Assembly: GCA_964467005.1 (NCBI GenBank)
Contig: CAYXPI010000162.1
Location: 1 to 8,357 of the forward strand
Length of the DNA: 8,357 bases
Source: Thermohalobaculum sp964467005
Lineage (GTDB): Bacteria; Pseudomonadota; Alphaproteobacteria; Rhodobacterales; Rhodobacteraceae
Direction of reading: 5' to 3'
The notes under the pieces are model-generated. The model was given only the letters and a program-made list of their open reading frames with translations. It was not told the origin of the DNA and did not search any database. Below, piece by piece: positions 1 through 6,160 of this stretch. Numbering within the stretch: the stretch's first letter is position 1; the number at the start of each line of letters is the position of its first letter. The translations under genes and the position numbers were made by a program.

Positions 1-595
1 CGGTGACGAGCGCGTCGTCATACTCCCAGTTCATCTCGAACTGGCCGTTGGCGTCCTCGTGGTCGTTCTGGTAGGGGCCCCAGCCGAGCGTCTGCATGGC
101 GTCGCAGATCTCGGTGATCACGTCGTGCCGGCGCATGAGGGCGGCCACATCGTAGCAGGGCTTGGCCTGGGTGTCGGCGGCGTCGGCCAGCGCGTCCCCC
201 TCGGGGGTTATGAGGAAGTACTCGCACTCCACCCCGTGCTTCAGCCGGTAGCCCTTGCCCTCGGCCTCCTTCAGCACCCGCTTCAGCGTGTTGCGGGGCG
301 CGTGGGCCACCTCCTCGCCGTCCATCCAGAGATCGGCCGCGAGCCAGCCCACGGTGGGCTGCCAGGGGAGCTGGATAAGTGAGGCCGGGTCCGGGATTGC
401 GAAGAGGTCGCTGTCCGCCGGGGTCATGTCGAGCCAGGCGGCGAAGCCCGCAAAGCCCGCACCGTCGCGGGCCATGTCGCCGATCGCCGAGGCGGGCACG
501 AGCTTGGCCCGCATCACGCCGAAGAGGTCGATGAAGGAGATCAGGAAGTACTGGATGCCACGGCGCTCAGCCTCCGCCGCCAGGTCGATGGTCAT
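1..595 (-). CDS. glnT: Type III glutamine synthetase-like protein (GlnT / gamma-glutamylmethylamide synthetase-like), partial
   Basis: Only the first 198 codons are present; the gene runs off the left edge. It resembles rhizobial GlnT (ATP-dependent glutamine synthesis from glutamate and ammonia), and also GmaS of methylamine users, which joins methylamine to glutamate. Residues 1-110 match the N-terminal beta-grasp domain, ending in a short PRNTLKRVL segment. The catalytic domain then begins with VECEYFLI (about 122-129; E123 and E125 in the metal-binding position) and DHEDANGQFEMNW (178-190). An in-frame ATG lies 24 bases upstream (619), but the ATG at 595 is preferred. It has a GAGGGG ribosome-binding site about 6 bases away, and its product starts MTIDLA like known GlnT proteins. 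It follows the FMN-subunit gene by about 50 bases, so it is probably the last visible gene of the operon. Fold and family are secure; the substrate (ammonia or methylamine) is not. Confidence 0.88.
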   Translation of the reverse strand, partial: MTIDLAAEAERRGIQYFLISFIDLFGVMRAKLVPASAIGDMARDGAGFAGFAAWLDMTPADSDLFAIPDPASLIQLPWQPTVGWLAADLWMDGEEVAHAPRNTLKRVLKEAEGKGYRLKHGVECEYFLITPEGDALADAADTQAKPCYDVAALMRRHDVITEICDAMQTLGWGPYQNDHEDANGQFEMNWEYDDALVT

Positions 596-647
596 GGGTG
601 CCCCCTCGGTGTCTGTCATATTCCCTTAACACGCGGCTCCGGCACCG

Positions 648-1973
648 TCATCGGCCCGGGACCCAGCTCGTGCCGGCGAGCGGAACTCCGGCCATGGCCG
701 CCGCCTCGACGGTGAGGGCCGCGAGGTCCTCGGGCTCCAGGTTGAGGACGTGGGACTTGCCGTTGGCCCGGGCGAGCGTCTGGAGCTCCATCGTCATCAC
801 CGAGAGGTAGTTGCGCAGCCGGCGCCCTGCCGCCACGGGGTCGAGGCGCTTGGCGAGCTTGGGGTCGGTCGTCGTGATGCCGGCCGGGTCCCGCCCCTCG
901 TGCCAGTCGTCATAGGCCCCCGCGGTGGTGCCGAGCTTGGCGTACTCGTCCTCCAGCGCCGGGTCCTGGTCCCCCAGCGCGATGAGCGCCGCCGAACCGA
1001 TCGAGACCGCGTCCGCCCCCATGGCCATCGCCTTGGCCACATCCGCCCCCGACCGGATGCCGCCCGAGACCACGAGCTGCACGGTGCGGTGCATCCCGAG
1101 TTCGTCGAGCGCGCGCACGGCCTCGCGCACCGCGGCGAGCGTGGGGATGCCCACATGCTCGATGAAAACCTCCTGAGTGGCCGCGGTGCCGCCCTGCATC
1201 CCGTCGACGACGACCACATCCGCCCCGGCCTTCACCGCCAGCGCCGTGTCGTAATAGGGCCGGGCCGCGCCCACCTTCACATAGATGGGCTTTTCCCACC
1301 GGGTGATCTCGCGGAGCTCCTGGATCTTGATCTCGAGGTCGTCGGGTCCGGTCCAGTCCGGGTGCCGGCAGGCGGAGCGCTGGTCCACGCCCTCCGGCAG
1401 CGTCCGCATCTCCGCCACCCGGGGCGAGATCTTCTGGCCGAGGAGCATCCCGCCGCCGCCCGGCTTGGCGCCCTGGCCCACCACCACCTCGATGGCGTCG
1501 GCCCGGCGGAGATCGTCCGGGTTCATCCCGTAGCGCGAGGGCAGGTTCTGGTAGACAAGGAGGTCGGAATGCCCGCGCGCCTCCTCCGTCATGCCCCCGT
1601 CGCCGGTGGTGGTGGAGGTGCCCACGGCCGAGGCGCCGCGGCCCAGTGCCTCCTTCGCCTGGGCCGAGAGCGACCCGAAGGACATGCCCGCGATGGTGAT
1701 CGGGATCTTGAGGTGCAGCGGCTTGCTCGCGTGCCGGGTGCCGAGCACCACATCCGTCCCACAGGCCTCCCGATACCCCTCGAGCGGGTAGCGCGACATG
1801 GAGGCCCCGAGGAAGACGAGATCGTCGAAGCTCGGCACGCGGCGCTTCGCCCCTCCGCCGCGGATGTCGTAGATGCCGGTCGCCGCCGCGCGCCGGATCT
1901 CGGAGATCGTGTAGTCGTCGAAAGTCGCGCTCTTGCGCGGCACCGTGCGGGGGGCTTTGGAATAGTCGGCCAT
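648..1973 (-). CDS. glxD: FMN-binding glutamate synthase-family protein (GlxD / MgsC-like)
   Basis: A 441-residue protein equivalent to the FMN synthase domain of GltB. In this family, ammonia released from glutamine is added to 2-oxoglutarate (or methylamine to glutamate in N-methylglutamate synthase), using FMN for reduction. Visible family segments are AGMSFGSLS (about 95-103), the glycine-rich GQGAKPGGGGMLLGQKI (166-182), VVVVDGMQGGTAAT (253-266) and the phosphate-binding SGGIRSGADVAKAMAMGAD (303-321). The C-terminus has KSHVLNLEPEDLAALT. The start is the ATG at 1973, which overlaps the upstream stop by one base (TGATG). The open frame continues to 2126, but only as a shadow of glxC. Only two cysteines are present (C71, C202), and the region where GltB-type proteins carry three cluster-binding cysteines reads YDDWHEGRDPAGI (354-366). 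An iron-sulfur cluster is therefore unlikely. The family is confident; which of the two reactions it serves is inferred. Confidence 0.9.
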   Translation of the reverse strand: MADYSKAPRTVPRKSATFDDYTISEIRRAAATGIYDIRGGGAKRRVPSFDDLVFLGASMSRYPLEGYREACGTDVVLGTRHASKPLHLKIPITIAGMSFGSLSAQAKEALGRGASAVGTSTTTGDGGMTEEARGHSDLLVYQNLPSRYGMNPDDLRRADAIEVVVGQGAKPGGGGMLLGQKISPRVAEMRTLPEGVDQRSACRHPDWTGPDDLEIKIQELREITRWEKPIYVKVGAARPYYDTALAVKAGADVVVVDGMQGGTAATQEVFIEHVGIPTLAAVREAVRALDELGMHRTVQLVVSGGIRSGADVAKAMAMGADAVSIGSAALIALGDQDPALEDEYAKLGTTAGAYDDWHEGRDPAGITTTDPKLAKRLDPVAAGRRLRNYLSVMTMELQTLARANGKSHVLNLEPEDLAALTVEAAAMAGVPLAGTSWVPGR

Positions 1974-2659
1974 CAATAGGCGTCCATGTTGTCGATCGCG
2001 AAATTGTAGAGGCGTCGGGCGGAGCCGTAGCGGGTGAAAGCGTCCGGATCCGCCTCGATCCCCGCGGCGGCCAGAAGCTCGGCGAGCTCGCGCCGGTGCT
2101 TGTCCTTCATCTTCTTTTTCACGCAATCCGCGCCCAGGCTCTCGACCTGGCCGCGCACATAGATCCGCGCCTCGTAGAGCGAGTCCCCGAGATCCGCGCC
2201 CGCATCGCCCAGCACCACGAGCCGGCCCGCCTGGCCCATGAAGGCCGCCATATGGCCCACCGAGCCGCCCACCACGATGTCGATCCCCTTCATCGAGATC
2301 CCGCAGCGCGCCGAGGTCGAGCCCTCGATCACCAGGAGCCCCCCGCGCCCCGTGGCCCCGGCGGACTGCGAGGCGCTGCCCACCACCCGCACGGTGCCGG
2401 ACATCATGTTCTCCGCCACGCCCGTGCCGGCATTGCCGCGGATCGTCACCTCCGCCTTTTGGTTCATGCCGGCCGCGTAATAGCCCGCATGCCCCTCGAC
2501 CGTGACCGAGATCGGCTGCGTGAGCCCGCAGGCCAGCGCGTGGGCGCCGCCCGGGTTGCGGATGGCGAAGCGGCCGTCCTCGGCGGTCTGGAGGGCCGCG
2601 TTCACCTCCCGGAGCGGGCGCTCGGCGAGGTCGAGCACGGTGTTGGCCAGCGTGTTCAT
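1973..2659 (-). CDS. glxC: GXGXG-domain protein, glutamate synthase alpha-subunit C-terminal domain (GlxC / MgsB-like)
   Basis: A 228-residue protein corresponding to the C-terminal beta-helix domain of GltB, here as a separate polypeptide. In GltB this domain is structural, linking the amidotransferase and synthase domains. The repeated glycine-spaced strands are visible between about 51 and 170, for example GHAGYYAAGMNQ, GNAGTGVAENMMSG, GGSVGHMAAFMGQAG and GDAGADLGDSLYEARIYVRG. The lysine-rich KKKMKDKHRRELAELL (181-196) and a conserved-looking tail follow. The ATG at 2659 overlaps the glxB stop by four bases (ATGA), and its own stop overlaps the glxD start by one base. This points to translational coupling and equimolar synthesis of a three-part enzyme. 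The open frame extends upstream to 3556 only as an arginine- and glycine-rich shadow of glxB. Confidence 0.92.
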   Translation of the reverse strand: MNTLANTVLDLAERPLREVNAALQTAEDGRFAIRNPGGAHALACGLTQPISVTVEGHAGYYAAGMNQKAEVTIRGNAGTGVAENMMSGTVRVVGSASQSAGATGRGGLLVIEGSTSARCGISMKGIDIVVGGSVGHMAAFMGQAGRLVVLGDAGADLGDSLYEARIYVRGQVESLGADCVKKKMKDKHRRELAELLAAAGIEADPDAFTRYGSARRLYNFAIDNMDAY

Positions 2660-3558
2660 GCGGCCACCTCTTGGCTCCAGGCGTAGACGCGCCCCGGCTC
2701 CGGCTCCCAGATCTCGGCGTGCGGCGCGCCCGGCAGCCGGTCGATCGCGCGATACTCCGAGGCCATGGCCACCCAGTCGTCGGTCTCGGCGATCACCGCA
2801 GGCTTGCAGGCGATGGGGTCGCGCACCACGGCAAAGCCTTCCGCCGTGCCGATCGCGAAGGTAAAGAAGCCGTCGAGATCGGCGAGCGCATGGCCCACCG
2901 CGGCCTCGAGGCTCGCGCCCCGGCGCATGCGGTCCGCCAGATAGCCCGCCGCCACCTCGCTGTCGTTCTCGGTCTGAAACCGCTCGCCGCCCCGCTCCAG
3001 CACCCGGCGGAGCCGATTGTGGTTGGAGAGCGAGCCGTTGTGGACGAGGCAGGTGTCCGCCCCGGTCGAGAAGGGGTGGGAGCCCGCGACGGTCACGGCG
3101 CTCTCGGTCGCCATCCGGGTGTGGGCGATGGCGTGGGTGCCCGCGCGGCCCGCCAAGCCATAGCGCTCGGCCACGCGGTCCGGGTCGCCCACGCCCTTGA
3201 ACACCTCGATCGCTCGCCCCTCGGCCAAGACCGTCACGTTGGGCTCGGTGGCAATGAGATGCGCCCGGGCCGCCGCGCCCTCGCCGCCCGAGAGGGTCAG
3301 CACCGCATGGTCCGCCCAGGGCGCGACCGTCACCGCCGCCCCGAGCGCCCGCGCCAGATCCCGGGCGATGGCGTCCCAGTCCGCGGCGCCGTCCCGCGCC
3401 AGGCAGGTCAGCTTCACCGCCGCGCGGTCGCCGTAGACGGCGAAGCCCGCGCTGTCCGGCCCCCGGTCCCGCATCTCGTGGAGCATGAGCGCGGTCAGCC
3501 GTCCGAGATCGGGCGCAAGCTCGGTGGTTTTCAGGAACAGTCCCGCAATGCCGCACAT
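2656..3558 (-). CDS. glxB: Class II glutamine amidotransferase subunit (GlxB / MgsA-like)
   Basis: A 300-residue stand-alone Ntn-hydrolase glutaminase that should release ammonia from glutamine for the partner FMN subunit. The catalytic cysteine is residue 2, exposed once the initiator methionine is removed (MCGIAGLF). Other class II signatures are RDRGPDSAG (30-38), HTRMATES (146-153), the HPF of 161-163, LVHNGSLSNH (171-180) and TENDSEV (196-202). A C-terminal segment (264-293) resembles the S-E-x-R-A motif region of this family. GGGAGGG-like purine-rich sequence sits just before the ATG at 3558. The gene begins 24 bases after the XRE-cupin regulator stop and overlaps glxC by four bases, so all belong to one transcript. 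S. meliloti glxB and methylotroph mgsA are the closest named relatives I recognise. The family call is firm; the physiological acceptor is open. Confidence 0.92.
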   Translation of the reverse strand: MCGIAGLFLKTTELAPDLGRLTALMLHEMRDRGPDSAGFAVYGDRAAVKLTCLARDGAADWDAIARDLARALGAAVTVAPWADHAVLTLSGGEGAAARAHLIATEPNVTVLAEGRAIEVFKGVGDPDRVAERYGLAGRAGTHAIAHTRMATESAVTVAGSHPFSTGADTCLVHNGSLSNHNRLRRVLERGGERFQTENDSEVAAGYLADRMRRGASLEAAVGHALADLDGFFTFAIGTAEGFAVVRDPIACKPAVIAETDDWVAMASEYRAIDRLPGAPHAEIWEPEPGRVYAWSQEVAA

Positions 3559-3582
3559 GGTGCCCTCCCGGTGATCAAACTT

Positions 3583-4206
3583 TCATTCTGGTAAATCTTC
3601 CTTCCTGTCAATCGCTGTTTCGGGGGTCGCGATCACGGCCAGATAGACCGCCGGCAGCCGCTTAAGCTCGAGCGGCCCGTGGAGTGCTGCGGCGTCGAAG
3701 AAGAGCGAGTCCCCCGGGCTCAGATCGTAGACCTGCTCGCCATGGCGGTAGCTCACCCGGCCCTCGAGCATGTAGATGAACTCGATCCCCGGATGCTCGA
3801 AGATCGGATGCGCGTCCGCCCGGTCGTCGAGCGTGATGAGATAGGGCTCGACCCGCACGGGGCTCCGAAGGCTGTGCCCGAGCAGGCGGTAGAGATGGCC
3901 CTTCTGCGAGCCCCGCCGCTCGATGGGCAGACCCTGGCCCGCAGGCACATAGGTGGCCTCGCGCTTCGTGTCATAGGCGGCGAAGAAGGTGGCGATGGGC
4001 ACGTTGAGGGCCGCGGCCAGCGCCTCCAGCGTGGCGAGGGAGGGGGAGGTCTGCCCCGATTCGATCTTCGACAGCATGCCGGTCGAGATCCCAGCGCCCC
4101 GAGCGAGATCGGTGAGCGTGAGGGCGAGCGACGTCCGGGTTCGCCGGATTTCCGCGCCGATGGCGGCCTCAAGCCGGCGGTCCCGTGTGTCTGCGCGCGC
4201 GCCCAT
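3583..4206 (-). CDS. XRE-family transcriptional regulator with C-terminal cupin domain
   Basis: A 207-residue one-component regulator. Residues 15-75 form an XRE-type helix-turn-helix (LTDLARGAGISTGMLSKIESGQTSPSLATLEALAAALNVP, split here by position: second helix about 32-39, recognition helix about 42-50). Residues 115-195 form a small cupin_2 barrel with HPGIEFIYMLEGRVSYRHGEQ and the LSPGDSLFFDAAALHGP turn, which usually binds a small ligand or metal. This architecture is typical of regulators of amine, polyamine and amino acid pathways. It is the promoter-proximal gene of the glxBCD-glnT set, separated from glxB by 24 bases, so it probably controls its own operon. The ATG at 4206 has a GGGAG sequence a few bases upstream. 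The ligand is unknown; an intermediate of the amidotransferase/synthetase pathway is the obvious guess from position. Confidence 0.9.
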   Translation of the reverse strand: MGARADTRDRRLEAAIGAEIRRTRTSLALTLTDLARGAGISTGMLSKIESGQTSPSLATLEALAAALNVPIATFFAAYDTKREATYVPAGQGLPIERRGSQKGHLYRLLGHSLRSPVRVEPYLITLDDRADAHPIFEHPGIEFIYMLEGRVSYRHGEQVYDLSPGDSLFFDAAALHGPLELKRLPAVYLAVIATPETAIDRKEDLPE

Positions 4207-4315
4207 GGCTCTCCCGGCCCTTCCGCTCCGGACCGAGCGTGAACAAAAACCCCGCCGCCAACAAGGCCTCCTGCCCTTGACAGGATGCGCGCCCCTGGGG
4301 AAAAGGGCGCGACAC
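4207..4315. promoter_or_regulatory. Divergent control region between the XRE-cupin operon and tRNA-Val
   Basis: These 109 bases separate the minus-strand operon start from the plus-strand tRNA. An inverted pair CAAGG (4262-4266) and CCTTG (4275-4279) overlaps the tRNA -35 box and is a possible operator for the neighbouring XRE regulator. I see no convincing sigma-70 boxes for the minus-strand operon. The operator idea is inference only. Confidence 0.35.
4277..4305 (+). promoter_or_regulatory. Promoter of tRNA-Val
   Basis: A perfect TTGACA -35 box lies at 4277-4282. After a 17-base spacer comes a poor -10 (GAAAAG, 4300-4305), followed by a GC-rich discriminator just before the tRNA at 4316. 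A strong -35 with a GC-rich discriminator is common for stable RNA promoters under growth-rate control. The -10 assignment is weak. Confidence 0.5.
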
Positions 4316-4391
4316 GGGCGGTTAGCTCAGTTGGTAGAGCACAGTGTTCACATCGCTGGGGTCACTGGTTCGAGCCCAGTACCGCCCACCA
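4316..4391 (+). tRNA. tRNA-Val (anticodon CAC)
   Basis: All arms of a 76-base cloverleaf can be drawn. The acceptor stem GGGCGGT pairs with ACCGCCC (4381-4387). The D arm is GCTC/GAGC around AGTTGGTA. The anticodon stem CAGTG/CGCTG (one T-G pair) closes the loop TTCACAT, with anticodon CAC at 4349-4351, reading GTG valine codons. The T arm is ACTGG-TTCGAGC-CCAGT. Discriminator A4388 and an encoded CCA (4389-4391) complete it. Nothing interrupts the gene. tRNA genes of this kind are frequent integration targets. Confidence 0.97.
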
Positions 4392-4418
4392 GAAAAATCA
4401 GAGAGTTAGCGAAAAACC

Positions 4419-4441
4419 GGCCGGCCCTTGGGTCGGCCTTT
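4419..4441 (+). terminator. Intrinsic terminator of tRNA-Val
   Basis: A 7-bp stem GGCCGGC (4419-4425) pairs with GTCGGCC (4432-4438), with one G-T pair, around a 6-base loop. It is followed by TTT, 28 bases after the tRNA end. The T run is short, as often in GC-rich genomes. Confidence 0.7.
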
Positions 4442-4780
4442 GCGTCTCAGGGGCACATCTGGGGGCACACCTCATCCCCGCAGCCGGACGCCGGCACCGC
4501 CGCCATTCTCGTCAATGAACTGCACGCCCGCGCCGCGCACGAGGCGGCGGGAGACGCACAACGCTTCACCGGCTATGCGCACCGAATCAGAACACGGGGA
4601 TCACCACCCGAGGCTGTCACACCGCGCCGGGTTGGCTGTCTGCGAGGCCTTCCGTTTCTCTAGGAGTTCCGTCAGATAGCCAGCTTGGGCAAGCGGAATT
4701 TCCCAATGTTTTCAATACGTGGCGGGCCGCGCTCAGCCGAAAAAATCTTCCACTATGACCTAAAGAGGAAGACCGCCTAA
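4442..4780. other. Gene-poor stretch between tRNA-Val and the insertion sequence
   Basis: No supportable protein gene is present: the open frames in this stretch (up to about 75 codons) have no recognisable domain and no good ribosome-binding site. It contains two copies of GGGGCACA (4450-4457 and 4462-4469, 12 bases apart) and a patch of lower GC content from about 4690 to 4780. Together with the tRNA at its left edge it looks like accessory DNA or the scar of an integrated element, but no integrase remnant can be read. Confidence 0.4.
4740..4772 (-). terminator. Possible minus-strand intrinsic terminator left of the insertion sequence
   Basis: Read on the minus strand, TCTTCC (4772-4767) pairs with GGAAGA (4751-4746) across a 15-base loop and is followed directly by six T residues (4745-4740). 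The stem is only 6 bp and half AT, so strength would be modest. It would stop transcripts leaving the insertion sequence on the transposase strand. Confidence 0.35.
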
Positions 4781-4790
4781 ATCGGTTCTC

Positions 4791-4800
4791 TGATCGCGGC
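4791..4800 (+). repeat. Right-end subterminal inverted repeat of the IS (transposase-downstream side)
   Basis: TGATCGCGGC is the exact reverse complement of 6151-6160. The match stops at 10 bp on both sides, typical of the 10-13 bp subterminal repeats of IS1111-like elements. Confidence 0.75.
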
Positions 4801-5028
4801 TGTGTCAAGCGCTGGGGGTCGTTGGTCCGCCGGGGTCACGGTTCTCTCCGAAGTCGGGCACTGGGTCCGCTTCAACATGGCATCCGGGGCTGATCGTCTC
4901 TGAATGTCGTTTGCGGGATCGACGGCGCGTCCTGCCACCCTCCCAACCGTTTTCCCGAGATCGATCCGCCTCCGTCCCGGGGGACGTCCGACCCGCGGCG
5001 CTTTGCCGGCGGGAACTCGTCGGTCAGA
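4801..5028 (-). ncRNA. Putative bridge RNA (seekRNA) of the IS110/IS1111 element
   Basis: This noncoding segment lies between the transposase stop and the right-end inverted repeat, on the transposase strand. Two stretches look like guides. CAAACGACAT (minus strand of 4904-4913) is identical to the flank just outside the left end (minus strand of 6165-6174). AGAGAACCG (minus strand of 4839-4847) is identical to the right junction (minus strand of 4783-4791). The first sits in a loop that can be closed by CCGC (4917-4914) pairing with GCGG (4870-4867). Its 3' side carries GCCATGT (4881-4875), complementary to ACATGG at the left junction. A further hairpin CGTCC/GGACG lies near 4973-4986. Guide RNAs matching target and donor ends are known for this family. 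The identity of this RNA and its ends are inferred. Confidence 0.5.
4803..4808 (-). promoter_or_regulatory. Outward-facing -35 box in the right end of the IS
   Basis: The minus strand of 4803-4808 reads a perfect TTGACA pointing out of the element. In IS110-family elements a -35 in the right end is joined to a -10 from the left end when the element circularises. A -10 cannot be assigned here because the junction is not exactly known. Confidence 0.35.
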
Positions 5029-6075
5029 TCAGGCTGTGGCCTCCTTCGTCCTCGTCCATTCGAACTCCGTGCCGTCGACCCAGATGCAGTGGAGGATCAC
5101 CGCGATCTTTCGTGCCGTGGCGACGGCGGCCTTCTTGAAGCCTTTTCTTGCCGCGAGCCGCACCGCCCAGCTCTTGAGCGGTGAGAACCGTTTGACCTGG
5201 CGGATCAGGCAGGCCGCCGCCTCGAACAGGAGCGTTCGCATCGGCGTGCTGCCGCATTTCGAGATCCGGCCCGAGTAGTCGGTCTCGCCGGACTGGTATC
5301 GTCGGGGCGTGAGGCCGAGAAATGCGCCAACATCGCTGGCCCGTCGGAAGCGGCGCGCCTTGTCGATTGTCGCGATGAAGCCGAGGGCAACGAGCGGCCC
5401 GACGCCGGGCACCGTCATCAGCCTCCGGGCAAGCGGGCTCTCCTTGCCGATCGCGCGGAGCTCGTCCTCGATCGCCGAAGCAGCGATGCAGAGCGTCTGA
5501 TGCGCTGGCGCAAAACTCTCGGCGAGGATGGCCAGTACCGGATCACGTTCCCCCGCGGCGGCGAGCTGTTCCCGGAAGCTCGCGCGCTCCCGAGCGGCGG
5601 TGACGGGCTCGAGGCGAATGCCAAAGGTCTTCAGCACACCGCGCACGTGGCCCTCGAGGTCCTTGCGCAAGCGGATCAGCCGTTCCCGCGCGCCGATCAG
5701 GGTGCGCAGCCGGTCAGCGGCCTCGCTTCGGACATGCACCTCCGTGTACCAGCCCGTCCGCGCGAGTTGGGCGAGGCCCTCGGCATCGGCACTGTCCGAC
5801 TTGTTGAGCCGCGCCGAGAGCGCCTTGTGCGCCATGCGGGCATCAATGCAGACGACCGGCAGCCCTTTCTCTTCGAGTCCCCGGTGAAGCCATGTGGAGA
5901 GCATGCCGCTCTCGTGCACCACCCGGGCCAGGTGCTGCGTCTTCTCAGCAAGAAATCCCACGATTGCGGCTGGGTCTGTCGGAACCCGCCCGCGCGCTAC
6001 GGTCGCCCCTGCCTCGTCAACGATGCAGATCGACACCTCTTTCAGTGACACGTCCAGACCGGCATACTGCTTCAT
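5029..6075 (-). CDS. IS110-family (IS1111-like) DEDD transposase/recombinase
   Basis: A 348-residue, apparently complete recombinase that would cut and join DNA using a RuvC-like DEDD domain plus a C-terminal domain carrying a serine, guided by an element-encoded RNA. The DEDD residues are readable as D8 (YAGLDVS), E55 (VVHESG), D94 and D97 (NKSDSADAEG). A central helical region follows, then the transposase_20 core: LMTVPGVGPLVALGFIA (219-235), ASDVGAFLGLTPRRYQSGE (246-264) and GRISKCGSTPMRTLLFEAA (269-287). Ser262 in the QSG motif is the likely nucleophile, judged by family resemblance. The ATG at 6075 is chosen over the in-frame GTG at 6090 because a GAGGAG ribosome-binding site (6083-6088) lies 7 bases upstream of it and overlaps the GTG codon region. 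No frameshift or stop interrupts it. Confidence 0.93.
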   Translation of the reverse strand: MKQYAGLDVSLKEVSICIVDEAGATVARGRVPTDPAAIVGFLAEKTQHLARVVHESGMLSTWLHRGLEEKGLPVVCIDARMAHKALSARLNKSDSADAEGLAQLARTGWYTEVHVRSEAADRLRTLIGARERLIRLRKDLEGHVRGVLKTFGIRLEPVTAARERASFREQLAAAGERDPVLAILAESFAPAHQTLCIAASAIEDELRAIGKESPLARRLMTVPGVGPLVALGFIATIDKARRFRRASDVGAFLGLTPRRYQSGETDYSGRISKCGSTPMRTLLFEAAACLIRQVKRFSPLKSWAVRLAARKGFKKAAVATARKIAVILHCIWVDGTEFEWTRTKEATA

Positions 6076-6082
6076 GGTCGTT

Positions 6083-6111
6083 CTCCTCACAGCGGCATTT
6101 CATTTGTGAGG
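6083..6111 (-). promoter_or_regulatory. Hairpin sequestering the transposase ribosome-binding site
   Basis: On the minus strand CCTCACA (6111-6105) pairs perfectly with TGTGAGG (6091-6085) across a 13-base loop. The 3' arm contains most of the GAGGAG ribosome-binding site (6088-6083) of the transposase. Readthrough transcripts entering from outside would carry the whole hairpin and be poorly translated, a control known from other insertion sequences. The structure is seen; its role is inferred. Confidence 0.5.
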
Positions 6112-6150
6112 CCGAGCCTATTGGACCTCGTTCGCCACCGAAGAGCGACC

Positions 6151-6160
6151 GCCGCGATCA
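6151..6160 (+). repeat. Left-end subterminal inverted repeat of the IS (transposase-upstream side)
   Basis: GCCGCGATCA is the exact reverse complement of 4791-4800. It lies about 75 bases upstream of the transposase start codon, leaving too little room for a guide RNA on this side. Confidence 0.75.

Noticed and set aside
750..1979. A 409-codon plus-strand frame
   Set aside because: It lies opposite glxD, is rich in Arg, His, Gly and Ala as shadows of GC-rich genes are, and shows no family motif.
1974..2126. N-terminal extension of glxD up to position 2126
   Set aside because: The extra 51 residues are Arg/Gly-rich, overlap glxC in another frame, and the ATG at 1973 gives the start expected for the family with stop-start coupling.
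2671..3594. A 307-codon plus-strand frame
   Set aside because: It is antisense to glxB, whose catalytic motifs are clear, and its composition is that of a shadow frame.
3679..4242. A 187-codon plus-strand frame
   Set aside because: It is antisense to the XRE-cupin gene and has no domain pattern.
4285..4663. Plus-strand frames crossing the tRNA-Val gene
   Set aside because: They read through a complete tRNA and its terminator, so translation is implausible.
4617..4808. A 63-codon minus-strand frame next to the IS
   Set aside because: It overlaps the IS right end, has no ribosome-binding site and no recognisable similarity.
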